From contig CAUJKG010000300.1 of assembly GCA_963205465.1 (NCBI GenBank), forward strand, positions 1 to 11,149: a stretch of 11,149 bases of DNA, in the 5' to 3' direction. This document shows positions 1 through 6,452 of this stretch, in pieces; within the stretch, counting starts at the first letter, position 1, and each line of letters opens with the position of its first letter. Below the pieces are notes generated by a model. It searched no databases. It worked only from the letters and a program-made list of their open reading frames with translations, and was not told the origin of the DNA. The translations under genes and the position numbers were made by a program. Source of the stretch: Pseudomonadota bacterium (GTDB lineage: Bacteria > Pseudomonadota > Alphaproteobacteria > Rhizobiales > Xanthobacteraceae).

Positions 1-552
1 GTGCTCGACGTCGGCTGCGGCGACGGCGAACTCCTGCAATTGCTTGCCGAGACCCGCGACGTGGACGCACGCGGCATCGAAATCTCGCGCGACGGCGTGA
101 ACGAATGCGTCGCCAAGGGTCTCGCGGTGATTCAGGGCGACGCCGACACCGATCTGGTCGATTACCCCGACGACACCTTCGACTATGTGATCCTGTCGCA
201 GACGCTGCAGGCGACACGCCGCCCGCGCTGGGTGCTCGAGCAGATGCTGCGCATCGGCAAGCATGTGATCGTGTCGTTCCCGAATTTCGGCCATTGGCGT
301 ATCCGCGGCCAGTTGCTCTGGCATGGCCGCATGCCGATCACGCAGAACCTGCCGGTGAGCTGGTACGACACGCCGAATATCCACTTCTGCACGATCCGGG
401 ATTTCGTCGATCTGTCGCGCGAACTCGACGTGAAGATCGAGCGCGCGGTGGCCTTCGGTCCGAGCGGCGGGCGCGTGCGCTTCGACGCGCCGTGGTGGTT
501 CTGGAATCTGTTCGGCGAGCAGGCCGTGTTCCTGCTCTCGCGGAAGAACTGA
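1..552 (+). CDS. metW: Methionine biosynthesis protein MetW, 5'-truncated
   Basis: MetW is a class I SAM-methyltransferase-fold protein that partners MetX, the homoserine O-acyltransferase, in the first committed step of methionine synthesis. The visible 183 residues open directly on the SAM-binding glycine loop (VLDVGCGDGEL). They continue with the family-typical stretches IQGDADTDLVDYPDDTFDYV (about residues 44-63), SQTLQATRRP, SFPNFGHWRIR and SWYDTPNIHFCTIRDF, which are highly specific for MetW. The family is usually a little over 200 residues, so roughly 20-30 N-terminal residues lie left of the window; the GTG at base 1 is an internal valine codon, not the start. The stop is TGA at 550-552. 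metX is expected immediately upstream but cannot be seen. The gene ends 4 bp from the convergent methyltransferase gene. Confidence 0.95.
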   Translation: MLDVGCGDGELLQLLAETRDVDARGIEISRDGVNECVAKGLAVIQGDADTDLVDYPDDTFDYVILSQTLQATRRPRWVLEQMLRIGKHVIVSFPNFGHWRIRGQLLWHGRMPITQNLPVSWYDTPNIHFCTIRDFVDLSRELDVKIERAVAFGPSGGRVRFDAPWWFWNLFGEQAVFLLSRKN

Positions 553-556
553 TATC

Positions 557-1273
557 TTAGGCGGGCGCCGTTCCCGGCGCGAACACCATCCGTTCGCGCG
601 CCTTCTTCACCGGCACCGGCCGCCACACCTGCTTGGTCGCTTCCACGATATGCACGCCGTGAAACGGCAGCGACAAGGTCGAGCCGACGCGCTCCCACGC
701 GGGTGCTGCGCGCAGCAGCCATTTGCGTTGAAACGGCGGCATCCATAGCGCTTCATGCCAGCCGACCGGCGTGAACAGCGCCTCGCGCAGGAGCGAGACG
801 AGTTGCAAGCGCGAGAATGGCCGGCCTTGTCCGAACGGCGTCGTATCCATCCGGGTCCATGGCCCCGCACGATTAGGCACGACTAGGAGCAGCTTTCCGC
901 CCGGCGCGAGCACGCGCCAGACTTCGCGGAGGAGATCGGCCGGATGCGGCGTCATTTCGAGGGCATGCACGGCAAGCACACGATCGACCGTCGCGTCGCG
1001 CAGCGGCATTGCCGTTTCGGAGACGAGTGCCGAAAGCGTCGCCGACGCGCTCGGCCATTTTATCACGCCCTGCGCGCCGGGCATGAAGGCGAAGGTGCGC
1101 TCACCCTCAGCGCGGAACAGACCGAGATAGGGCGTGGCGTAACCGAGCCCGACGATCGCGCAGCGCTGCGCATCCGGCCAGCGCTCGCGGATCGCGCGGC
1201 CGAGCAGCCGCCGCGTCATGATGCCGAGGGGCTGCGCATAGAAGGAACGAAGATCGACGACGTCGAGGAACAT
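557..1273 (-). CDS. Class I SAM-dependent methyltransferase, substrate unknown
   Basis: This 238-residue protein has a Methyltransf_11-like layout. A glycine-rich motif I (AIVGLGYATPYL, about 39-50) is degenerate compared with the usual acidic-GCGxG form. An acidic/polar motif II-III region (MPLRDATVDRVLAVHALEM, about 89-107) follows, then the post-motif strand LLREVWRVLAPGGKLLLVVP (114-133). The C-terminal third (WERVGSTLSLPFHGVHIVEA) is typical of a rhizobial family with no assigned substrate. The start is ATG at 1271-1273; the N-terminus (MFLDVVDLRSFYAQPLG) is hydrophobic/aromatic and looks like the genuine family start, although the Shine-Dalgarno sequence is weak. The gene converges on metW and diverges from gloB across 121 bp. 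It could modify a small molecule or a quinone-like substrate; the sequence does not say which. The fold assignment is confident and the function is not. Confidence 0.85.
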   Translation of the reverse strand: MFLDVVDLRSFYAQPLGIMTRRLLGRAIRERWPDAQRCAIVGLGYATPYLGLFRAEGERTFAFMPGAQGVIKWPSASATLSALVSETAMPLRDATVDRVLAVHALEMTPHPADLLREVWRVLAPGGKLLLVVPNRAGPWTRMDTTPFGQGRPFSRLQLVSLLREALFTPVGWHEALWMPPFQRKWLLRAAPAWERVGSTLSLPFHGVHIVEATKQVWRPVPVKKARERMVFAPGTAPA

Positions 1274-1394
1274 GAAGGCTCTTTATGGCGTTGCCTCTGA
1301 GCTTAGCCTCGCCTCGCTGCGGCCGGAAGCCGCGTCTTGCAGCGGACAGGTGAGACGACTACGTTCCCACGAAATCCATAAAACGGAGCAAGTT

Positions 1395-2168
1395 ATGGCG
1401 GTCGAAATCCGGCTCATCCCGTGTTTGAGCGACAATTACGCAGTCCTCGTCCATGAGCCCGAGAGCAAGACCACGGCTCTGATCGACGCGCCGGAAGCAG
1501 CCCCCATCCTGAGCACGCTGAATCAGGAAGGCTGGGCGCTCACGCATATCCTGATCACGCATCATCACCCGGATCACGTGCAGGGCATCAAAGAGATCCG
1601 CGCGAAATATCCGGTCCCGGTGTACGGCCCGCGCGCCGAAGCCGACCGCATCCCCGACATTTCGGTGAAACTCGGGCATCTCGACGTCGCCGACGTCGGC
1701 CCGTTGCGCGCGGAAATAATCGATACGCCGGGACACACCGCAGGCCATATCGTCTATCACTTCCCAAAGGAGCAATTGCTCTTCGCCGGCGACACGCTGT
1801 TCGCACTGGGCTGCGGGCGGCCCTTCGAGCGGCCCGCAGAAGTTCTGTGGCAATCGCTTCTGAAGCTGCGCGAATTGCCGCCGGAAACGACGATCTACTG
1901 CGGCCACGAATATACACTCGGCAACGCGAAGTTCTCGGTCACGGTCGATCCGGATAACACGCAGTTGAAAGAACGCCTGAAACAGATCGAAGCGCTGCGG
2001 GCCGAAAACAAGCCGACGGTTCCCTCGACCATGGCAGAAGAGATCGCGACCAATCCCTTCATGCGCGCGGACAATCCTGCCGTGCAGGCAGCGATCGGCA
2101 TGAGCGGCAAGGACGCGGGTGCGGTCTTCACGCAGCTTCGCGAATTGAAGAACAACTTCAAAGGATGA
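1395..2168 (+). CDS. gloB: Hydroxyacylglutathione hydrolase (glyoxalase II)
   Basis: GloB hydrolyses S-D-lactoylglutathione to D-lactate and glutathione, the second step of methylglyoxal detoxification in the cytoplasm. The 257-residue product has the usual family length (about 255). It shows the metallo-beta-lactamase zinc motif THHHPDH at residues 55-61 (H56, H58, D60, H61), H114 in TPGHT, D133 in AGDTLF and H171 in CGHEYT, so all expected binuclear-site ligands are present. The C-terminal HAGH domain carries TNPFMRAD near 219-226. I chose ATG 1395 because AACGGAGCAAG provides a good ribosome site and MAVEIRLIPCLSDNYAVLV is the normal family N-terminus; an in-frame ATG at 1272 would add 41 residues of unrelated sequence. 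The stop overlaps the following cupin start (ATGA), so the two are probably cotranscribed. Confidence 0.96.
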   Translation: MAVEIRLIPCLSDNYAVLVHEPESKTTALIDAPEAAPILSTLNQEGWALTHILITHHHPDHVQGIKEIRAKYPVPVYGPRAEADRIPDISVKLGHLDVADVGPLRAEIIDTPGHTAGHIVYHFPKEQLLFAGDTLFALGCGRPFERPAEVLWQSLLKLRELPPETTIYCGHEYTLGNAKFSVTVDPDNTQLKERLKQIEALRAENKPTVPSTMAEEIATNPFMRADNPAVQAAIGMSGKDAGAVFTQLRELKNNFKG

Positions 2169-2605
2169 GCGCCGATTCGCAAAGCGCGGACGAGATCATT
2201 CGTCTCTTGCATCTGGAGCCGCATCCCGAAGGCGGTCACTTCCGCGAGATGTTTCGCGATCCCTGCCAGATGGAAGGGCGCGCGGTTTCGACTGCGATCT
2301 ATTTTCTGCTGAAGCGGAGCGAGCGCTCGCACTGGCATCGGGTCGATGCCGCCGAGACCTGGCATCACTATGCAGGTGCGCCGCTCGCGCTCCATATCGC
2401 GGCAAGCGAAAAGAGCGAGCCTGCTACGCAAATTCTCGGCAAGAATCTCGCGGGCGGCGAGCGTCCGCAGATCGTGGTGCCGGAAGGGCACTGGCAGGCT
2501 GCAGAAACGCTGGGCGAATGGACTCTTGTTGGCTGTACGGTCGCCCCGGGATTCGAATTTGCCGGCTTCGAACTCGCTAGGAAAGGTTGGAGTCCGGGAG
2601 TCTAG
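2165..2605 (+). CDS. Cupin family protein (DUF985 / Cupin_5)
   Basis: This 146-residue single-domain cupin has the family hallmarks in order: LHLEPHPEGGHFREMFR (15-31), STAIYFLL (42-49), SHWHRVDAAETWHHYAG (55-71, with the histidine and acidic residues expected to line the pocket), ERPQIVVPEGHWQAA (99-113) and VGCTVAPGFEFAGFEL (122-137). The DUF985 group has solved structures but no generally agreed reaction; sugar-epimerase-like and other roles have been suggested, so none is assigned. Its ATG shares bases with the gloB stop (ATGA), implying translational coupling and an operon with gloB. The 3' end overlaps the end of the convergent DMT transporter gene by 29 bp. Family membership is confident. 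Confidence 0.93.
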   Translation: MSADSQSADEIIRLLHLEPHPEGGHFREMFRDPCQMEGRAVSTAIYFLLKRSERSHWHRVDAAETWHHYAGAPLALHIAASEKSEPATQILGKNLAGGERPQIVVPEGHWQAAETLGEWTLVGCTVAPGFEFAGFELARKGWSPGV

Positions 2606-3488
2606 GTTTTTTCCGGATAAACATTTCTTTCGCCGCCACAACGCCGCCGACCGAAATCAGCACCGCGGCAAGCCCGAGCGGCCAGCGCAGTTCCGCATAG
2701 CCCGCGAGCACCAGAAAGATCGTGGAGAGCAGCGGCGCGGCATAAGACGCCGCCCCCAGCGCGCGGATATCGCCGAACTTCACACCGCGATCCCATGCAT
2801 AGAAGGCAAGACCCAGCGGAAAGATTCCGAGTGTGACGATCGCAAGCCACTGCATGACCGAGGATGGCCACACCGTCTGCTCGAACGCGAGATGGCAGAA
2901 GAACGAAAGTGCGGAAGTCGCAAGACAGAATCCCGCCACCGCGTCACTCGGCACATTCTTGAACGGCCGCGACAGCACCGAATAGCTCGACCACGCGAGG
3001 GCGGCACCCAGCGCACAGGCATAGCCGGTGATATATTGCGGCTTGATCTCGACACCACGCATGCCTGCGATCAGCACGAGCGTCCCGGCAAGCCCCAGCA
3101 ATACGCCGGCGATGTGATGGATTTTGAGTTTTTCGTTCGGCAGAAAGGCCGAGAACAGCACGATCAGAAGCGGCCAGAGATAGTTGAAGAGTTGCGCTTC
3201 CGCCGGCGGCGCGAGCCGCAGCGCCGCGAAGTAGAGTGCGTGATAGCCGAACAACCCACCGACGCCGAGGAGCCAGACCTTGAGCGGCTGCTTGAGCGAA
3301 CGCGCACCCTCAGGCCGAACCACCCAGCTTGCGACCCCGATCGATCCACCGATCGCAAAGGTGATCGCCGCAAGCTGGAACGGCGGCATGGTCCCGCTTG
3401 CGACGGTCAGCAGCGAAAGGAACGACCACATGAAAACGGCGGCGAGCCCGGTGAGCGTCGCCGCCGTTTGCGTAGAGGATGAGCTCAT
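2577..3488 (-). CDS. DMT-superfamily EamA transporter (YddG-like exporter)
   Basis: A 303-residue, very hydrophobic protein with two EamA repeats (about 10-140 and 155-288), consistent with about ten membrane helices in the inner membrane. Recognisable pieces are LFGYHALYFAALRLAPPAEAQ (split 79-89 and 90-99), FNYLWPLLIVLFSAFLPNEK (101-120) in repeat 1, and GAASYAAPLLSTIFLVLAGY (245-264) in repeat 2. The latter resembles YddG-type aromatic amino acid exporters, one of which (from Starkeya) has been solved structurally, but the substrate here is not proven. The gene starts 3 bp after the phbB stop with no clear Shine-Dalgarno of its own, so translation is probably coupled to phbB and the exporter belongs to that transcript. 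Its 3' end runs 29 bp into the convergent cupin gene. Confidence 0.9.
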   Translation of the reverse strand: MSSSSTQTAATLTGLAAVFMWSFLSLLTVASGTMPPFQLAAITFAIGGSIGVASWVVRPEGARSLKQPLKVWLLGVGGLFGYHALYFAALRLAPPAEAQLFNYLWPLLIVLFSAFLPNEKLKIHHIAGVLLGLAGTLVLIAGMRGVEIKPQYITGYACALGAALAWSSYSVLSRPFKNVPSDAVAGFCLATSALSFFCHLAFEQTVWPSSVMQWLAIVTLGIFPLGLAFYAWDRGVKFGDIRALGAASYAAPLLSTIFLVLAGYAELRWPLGLAAVLISVGGVVAAKEMFIRKKPRLPDSNLS

Positions 3489-3491
3489 TCG

Positions 3492-4217
3492 TTAGGTAAT
3501 ATACTGCGCGCCGTTCACAGTCATCGTAGAACCGGTGATGAAACCGGCGTCATCGCCTGCGAGAAACACGACGCAGCGCGCGATTTCTTCCGGCTCGCCA
3601 AGACGGCCGACGGGGATCGTCGGCAGAATGTTTTTCTCGAGCACGTCCTTCGGCACCGCCTGTACCATTTCTGTGTTGATGTAACCGGGGCAGATCACAT
3701 TCACCGTGATGCCGGCCTTGGCGGATTCCTGCGCGAGCGCTTTGGTGAAACCAATATCACCGGCCTTCGCCGCCGAATAATTGGTCTGGCCCATCTGGCC
3801 CTTCTGGCCGTTGATCGACGAGATATTGATAATGCGCCCGAACTTGCGTGCGCGCATGCCCTCGATCACCGGGCGACACATATTGAAAAGTGAGTTGAGG
3901 TTCGTGGTGATGACCGCGTTCCATTGGTCAACGGTCATGCGATGCAGCATGGCGTCGCGCGTGATGCCGGCATTGTTGACCAGCACATCCACCGGACCGA
4001 GATCGGCCTCGACTTGCTTGATGCCCGCAGAGCAGGCGTCGAACGAGCTTACATCCCACTTGTAGACGTTGATCCCGGTCTCGGCCTTGAACTTCGCCGC
4101 TGCCTCATCGTTGCCGGCATAATTCGCCGCGACCTTGTACCCCGCCGCCTTCAGCGCCTTCGCAATCGCAGCCCCGATACCGCGGGTGCCGCCGGAAACC
4201 AACGCAACACGTGCCAT
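3492..4217 (-). CDS. phbB: Acetoacetyl-CoA reductase (NADPH) of PHB synthesis
   Basis: PhbB (PhaB) reduces acetoacetyl-CoA to (R)-3-hydroxybutyryl-CoA, the monomer for polyhydroxybutyrate. The 241-residue product matches the family length. It is a classical short-chain dehydrogenase: cofactor loop SGGTRGIG (8-15), NNAG (81-84), N106, S134 in INISSINGQKGQMGQTNYSA, and the YSAAK pair Y147/K151. The INGQKGQMGQTNYSAAKAG block and the end GSTMTVNGAQYIT are typical of PhaB rather than FabG. I chose ATG 4215-4217 because AAGGAGAGG lies just upstream (4223-4231); an in-frame ATG at 4311-4313 sits inside a palindromic repeat and adds unrelated residues. The gene lies downstream of phaA on the same strand but 220 bp away, with a palindrome in between, and is followed after 3 bp by the DMT exporter. 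Confidence 0.96.
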   Translation of the reverse strand: MARVALVSGGTRGIGAAIAKALKAAGYKVAANYAGNDEAAAKFKAETGINVYKWDVSSFDACSAGIKQVEADLGPVDVLVNNAGITRDAMLHRMTVDQWNAVITTNLNSLFNMCRPVIEGMRARKFGRIINISSINGQKGQMGQTNYSAAKAGDIGFTKALAQESAKAGITVNVICPGYINTEMVQAVPKDVLEKNILPTIPVGRLGEPEEIARCVVFLAGDDAGFITGSTMTVNGAQYIT

Positions 4218-4262
4218 TTTTTCCTCTCCTTGATGCCGTCCGGTTGAATGCCGGCCGCTTGT

Positions 4263-4270
4263 TCCTCCTA
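4263..4270 (-). other. Orphan Shine-Dalgarno-like sequence
   Basis: Read on the minus strand this is TAGGAGGA, a near-perfect complement to the 16S rRNA tail. No ATG, GTG or TTG lies within the next dozen bases, and phbB begins 46 bp further on with its own AAGGAGAGG. It may be a chance match, a decayed start region, or the tail of the neighbouring repeat element. Confidence 0.35.
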
Positions 4271-4284
4271 GCTTGAAAGACAGA

Positions 4285-4309
4285 AATGCCCGGCACAAGG
4301 CCGGGCATT
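4285..4309. repeat. Palindromic intergenic repeat (10-bp perfect stem)
   Basis: AATGCCCGGC (4285-4294), a 5-nt spacer ACAAG, then the exact reverse complement GCCGGGCATT (4300-4309). On the minus strand it reads ATGCCCGGCCTTGTGCCGGGCAT and continues into open sequence (MPGLVPGISVFQ). That spurious peptide is one I recall recurring in many rhizobial genomes because the underlying palindrome is dispersed between genes. It lies between phaA and phbB. On the plus strand it is followed by a T-rich stretch (GCATTTATTTTCTATTTT), but no plus-strand gene ends here. On the minus strand, the direction of phaA-phbB transcription, the trailing run is weak (TTCTGTCTTTC), so it may attenuate rather than fully terminate. 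Seen: the palindrome. Inferred: the repeat family. Confidence 0.75.
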
Positions 4310-4363
4310 GCATTTATTTTCTATTTTGGCCGGATCAGTTCCGCTCAACGCTTTCCGCTGTGG

Positions 4364-4452
4364 TGCACGTTACTGACCTTCCACGCTTTTTGTGCGCTGC
4401 GTCTGACTGACGTTCGACGATTTCTGCTTTGTGCGTCTCACTGCCGTTCGAC
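4364..4452. repeat. Decayed 34-bp tandem repeat across the phaA stop
   Basis: Two 21-bp blocks, 4398-4418 (TGCGTCTGACTGACG...) and 4432-4452 (TGCGTCTCACTGCCG...), agree at 19 of 21 positions and lie exactly 34 bp apart. A third, weaker copy at 4364-4384 (15 of 21) keeps the same 34-bp step. The rightmost copy contains the last codons and stop of phaA (VERQ-stop on the minus strand); the middle copy carries a near-duplicate of that coding end beyond the stop. This looks like an old tandem duplication of the phaA 3' end. Confidence 0.6.
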
Positions 4453-5616
4453 GCACAGAGCAATCCCCATGCCGCCGCCAATGCAAAGCGTGGAAAGACC
4501 CTTCTTGGCATTGCGCCGCTCCATTTCGTGCAGGAGCGTGACCAACACGCGCGCGCCGGAAGCGCCGATGGGATGGCCGATCGCAATCGCGCCGCCATTC
4601 ACGTTGACCTTGGAAGTATCCCAGCCCATGTCGCGGTTTACCGCACAGGCCTGCGCGGCGAACGCCTCGTTCGCTTCGACAAGATCGAGATCCTGCGCAC
4701 TCCAGCCCGCTTTCTTCAGTGCAGCCCGCGACGCCGGGATCGGCCCCGTACCCATGACCGCGGGATCGACGCCAGCCTGCGCCCAGGAGGCGATGCGCGC
4801 CAGTATCTTCCGGTTCTGCTTCTGCGCTTCACTCTCGCGCATCAGAATGAGCGCGGCCGCGCCATCATTGATGCCGGAAGCGTTCGCGGCCGTTACAGTG
4901 CCCTCCTTGTCGAAGGCGGGCTTGAGCTTCGCCATGGCGTCGAGCGTCGCGCCATCGCGGATATATTCGTCGGTGTCGAAAACGATATCGCCCTTCTTCG
5001 AGGCAATCGTTACCGGTGCGATTTCGTCCTTGAACTTACCGGCCTTCTTTGCGGCTTCGGCCTTGTTCTGCGAGGCGACCGCGAATTCGTCCTGTTGCTG
5101 GCGCGTGATCTGCCACTGCTTGGCGACGTTCTCGGCGGTACCGCCCATGTGATAGCCGTTGAAGACGTCCCACAACCCATCCCGGATCATGGTGTCGATG
5201 AACTTCACGTCACCCATGCGGTGTCCCGCCCGCAGATGCGCGGCATGCACGGAGTTCGACATCGACTCCTGCCCGCCGGCGACGACGATCTCGCTGTCGC
5301 CGTTCATGATCGACTGGTAACCCAATGCCACCGTGCGCAGACCGGAGCCGCATACCTGGTTCACGAGCCAGGCCGGTGTTTCGTTCGGAAGACCGGCGGC
5401 TTTCGATGCCTGACGGGCTGGGTTCATGCCCTGTGCCGCGGTCAGCACCTGACCGAAAATAAGCTCTGAAACCTGTCCCGGTTCCACGCCTGCGCGCTTC
5501 AGCGCGGCCTGGATTGCCACCTTTCCGAGTTCGTGCGCCGGCATTCCTGCGAGCGTGCCATTGAAGGCTCCCACCGGGGTACGCGCCGCTCCGACAATGA
5601 CCACTCCGTCCGCCAT
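4438..5616 (-). CDS. phaA: Acetyl-CoA C-acetyltransferase (PHB beta-ketothiolase)
   Basis: PhaA condenses two acetyl-CoA to acetoacetyl-CoA, the entry step to PHB. The 392-residue protein has every thiolase landmark: nucleophile C89 in NQVCGSGLR, AGGQESMS (113-120), EANEAFA (314-320), H348 in GHPIGASG and C378 in LCIGGGMG. These positions equal the classical Zoogloea thiolase numbering, which supports the chosen start. The start is ATG 5614-5616 (MADGVVIVGAARTPVGAF), preceded by GAGGAGCAGGA; a longer in-frame reading to 5718 would run through the promoter region. The gene is divergent from phaR across 223 bp, in which a candidate promoter sits. A decayed tandem repeat begins in its last codons. 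Biosynthetic thiolase is favoured over degradative FadA by sequence and neighbours. Confidence 0.97.
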   Translation of the reverse strand: MADGVVIVGAARTPVGAFNGTLAGMPAHELGKVAIQAALKRAGVEPGQVSELIFGQVLTAAQGMNPARQASKAAGLPNETPAWLVNQVCGSGLRTVALGYQSIMNGDSEIVVAGGQESMSNSVHAAHLRAGHRMGDVKFIDTMIRDGLWDVFNGYHMGGTAENVAKQWQITRQQQDEFAVASQNKAEAAKKAGKFKDEIAPVTIASKKGDIVFDTDEYIRDGATLDAMAKLKPAFDKEGTVTAANASGINDGAAALILMRESEAQKQNRKILARIASWAQAGVDPAVMGTGPIPASRAALKKAGWSAQDLDLVEANEAFAAQACAVNRDMGWDTSKVNVNGGAIAIGHPIGASGARVLVTLLHEMERRNAKKGLSTLCIGGGMGIALCVERQ

Positions 5617-5705
5617 TTCCTGCTCCTCGCAATTCGCCTTGTTTTCTACTGACTTATCACCGGTACCGTCCTGTATCGGATCGCGGCCCTGTGCTCTGCC
5701 CAGAT

Positions 5706-5735
5706 AGTATAAGCGCAAATGCTGCCTTGCGTCAT
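5706..5735 (-). promoter_or_regulatory. Candidate sigma70-type promoter of phaA with possible PhaR operator
   Basis: On the minus strand ATGACG (5730-5735) and TATACT (5706-5711) are separated by 18 bp. They match the -35 and -10 consensus at 4 of 6 and 5 of 6 positions, and would give a leader of about 80 nt for phaA. Within the spacer, overlapping the -35 box by two bases, the plus strand reads CTGCCTTGCG (5722-5731), similar to the CTGC-N3-GCAG sites described for PhaR of Paracoccus and Rhodobacter but matching only 6 of 8 fixed bases. A repressor bound here would cover the promoter. This is motif reading only. Confidence 0.4.
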
Positions 5736-5839
5736 TCGTTTACCGGCATTGCACAAAGCGGTAGCCGCACCGCGAAAAAGACCCTAATCTTTTGCGCATT
5801 CAGCGGGGGAACGCTGCGGTCGCGTAAGGGAGTTCAGTA

Positions 5840-6397
5840 ATGGCCAAGCCGCAAGAGCCGGTAACGATCAAAAAATACGCCAACCGGCGGCTCTATAATA
5901 CGGGAACCAGCGCCTATGTTACGCTGGAAGATCTCGCCGTCATGGTGAAGTCCGGCGAGGATTTCGTGGTCTATGACGCCAAGACCGGCGATGACATTAC
6001 CCGCTCGGTACTGACCCAGATCATTTTCGAACAGGAAGGCAAAGGCGGACAGAACCTCTTGCCCATCAACTTCCTGCGCCAGCTCATTCGCTTCTATGGC
6101 GACTCTATGCAGCTTCTCGTCCCGCGCTATCTCGAAACTTCGCTCTCGCATTTCACGCAGGAGCAGGAAAAGTTTCGCGAGCAGATGGGCAAGACCTTCA
6201 ACATTCCCGGCTTCGGTGCATTCGACGAACAGGTGAAGCGCAATATGGAAATGTTCCAGCGCGCCTTCACGATGTTCCTGCCGACCGCAAAGGACAATGT
6301 CTCGAACCCGCCGCAGGAAACCTCCAGCGACGAAATCGACACGCTGAAGCGTCAGGTTTCTGAGATGCAGAAGAAGCTCGACAAGATCGGCGAATAG
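5840..6397 (+). CDS. phaR: PHB-responsive transcriptional repressor PhaR
   Basis: PhaR binds both DNA and nascent PHB; in the known model it represses phasin genes, itself and sometimes other PHB genes until polymer granules titrate it away. The 185-residue protein has the PHB/PHA accumulation regulator DNA-binding domain at the N-terminus (IKKYANRRLYNT at 10-21, VYDAKTGDDITRSVL at 44-58, TQIIFEQE at 59-66). The central accumulation domain (LLPINFLRQLIRFYGDSMQ, 73-91) follows, then an amphipathic region with a short heptad-like tail (IDTLKRQVSEMQKKL, 166-180). The start ATG 5840 has AAGGGAG upstream. The gene is divergent from phaA, a placement that allows joint control from the shared 223 bp. 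It ends at a strong terminator. Confidence 0.96.
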   Translation: MAKPQEPVTIKKYANRRLYNTGTSAYVTLEDLAVMVKSGEDFVVYDAKTGDDITRSVLTQIIFEQEGKGGQNLLPINFLRQLIRFYGDSMQLLVPRYLETSLSHFTQEQEKFREQMGKTFNIPGFGAFDEQVKRNMEMFQRAFTMFLPTAKDNVSNPPQETSSDEIDTLKRQVSEMQKKLDKIGE

Positions 6398-6424
6398 CCG
6401 CTCGCGAGCAGCGAAGAAAAAGAG

Positions 6425-6452
6425 AAAGCCGGCTGATTATTCAGCCGGCTTT
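6425..6452. terminator. Bidirectional intrinsic terminator
   Basis: A 12-bp perfect stem AAAGCCGGCTGA / TCAGCCGGCTTT closes a 4-nt TTAT loop. A TTTTTTCTTTC run follows on the plus strand, and a T-rich TTTCTCTTTTTCTTC run covers the minus side. It sits 28 bp after the phaR stop and contains the stop codon of the convergent PAS-GGDEF gene (6441-6443), so it serves both transcripts. Confidence 0.93.

Noticed and set aside
565..580. GCGCC/GGCGC hairpin just after metW as a terminator
   Set aside because: Only a 5-bp stem, no T run, and it lies within the end of the convergent methyltransferase gene.
1272..1394. N-terminal extension of gloB to ATG 1272
   Set aside because: The extra 41 residues do not resemble the family; ATG 1395 has a good ribosome site and gives the standard 257-residue enzyme.
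2346..3482. Long plus-strand open frame (378 codons) opposite the DMT exporter
   Set aside because: Its translation is rich in R, E, G and P with no fold or motif, and it mirrors a clear membrane protein on the other strand. This is a codon-bias shadow in high-GC DNA.
4286..5469. Long plus-strand open frames opposite phaA
   Set aside because: phaA has all catalytic thiolase residues at their expected positions on the minus strand; the opposite frames show no recognisable domain. One of them starts inside the palindrome.
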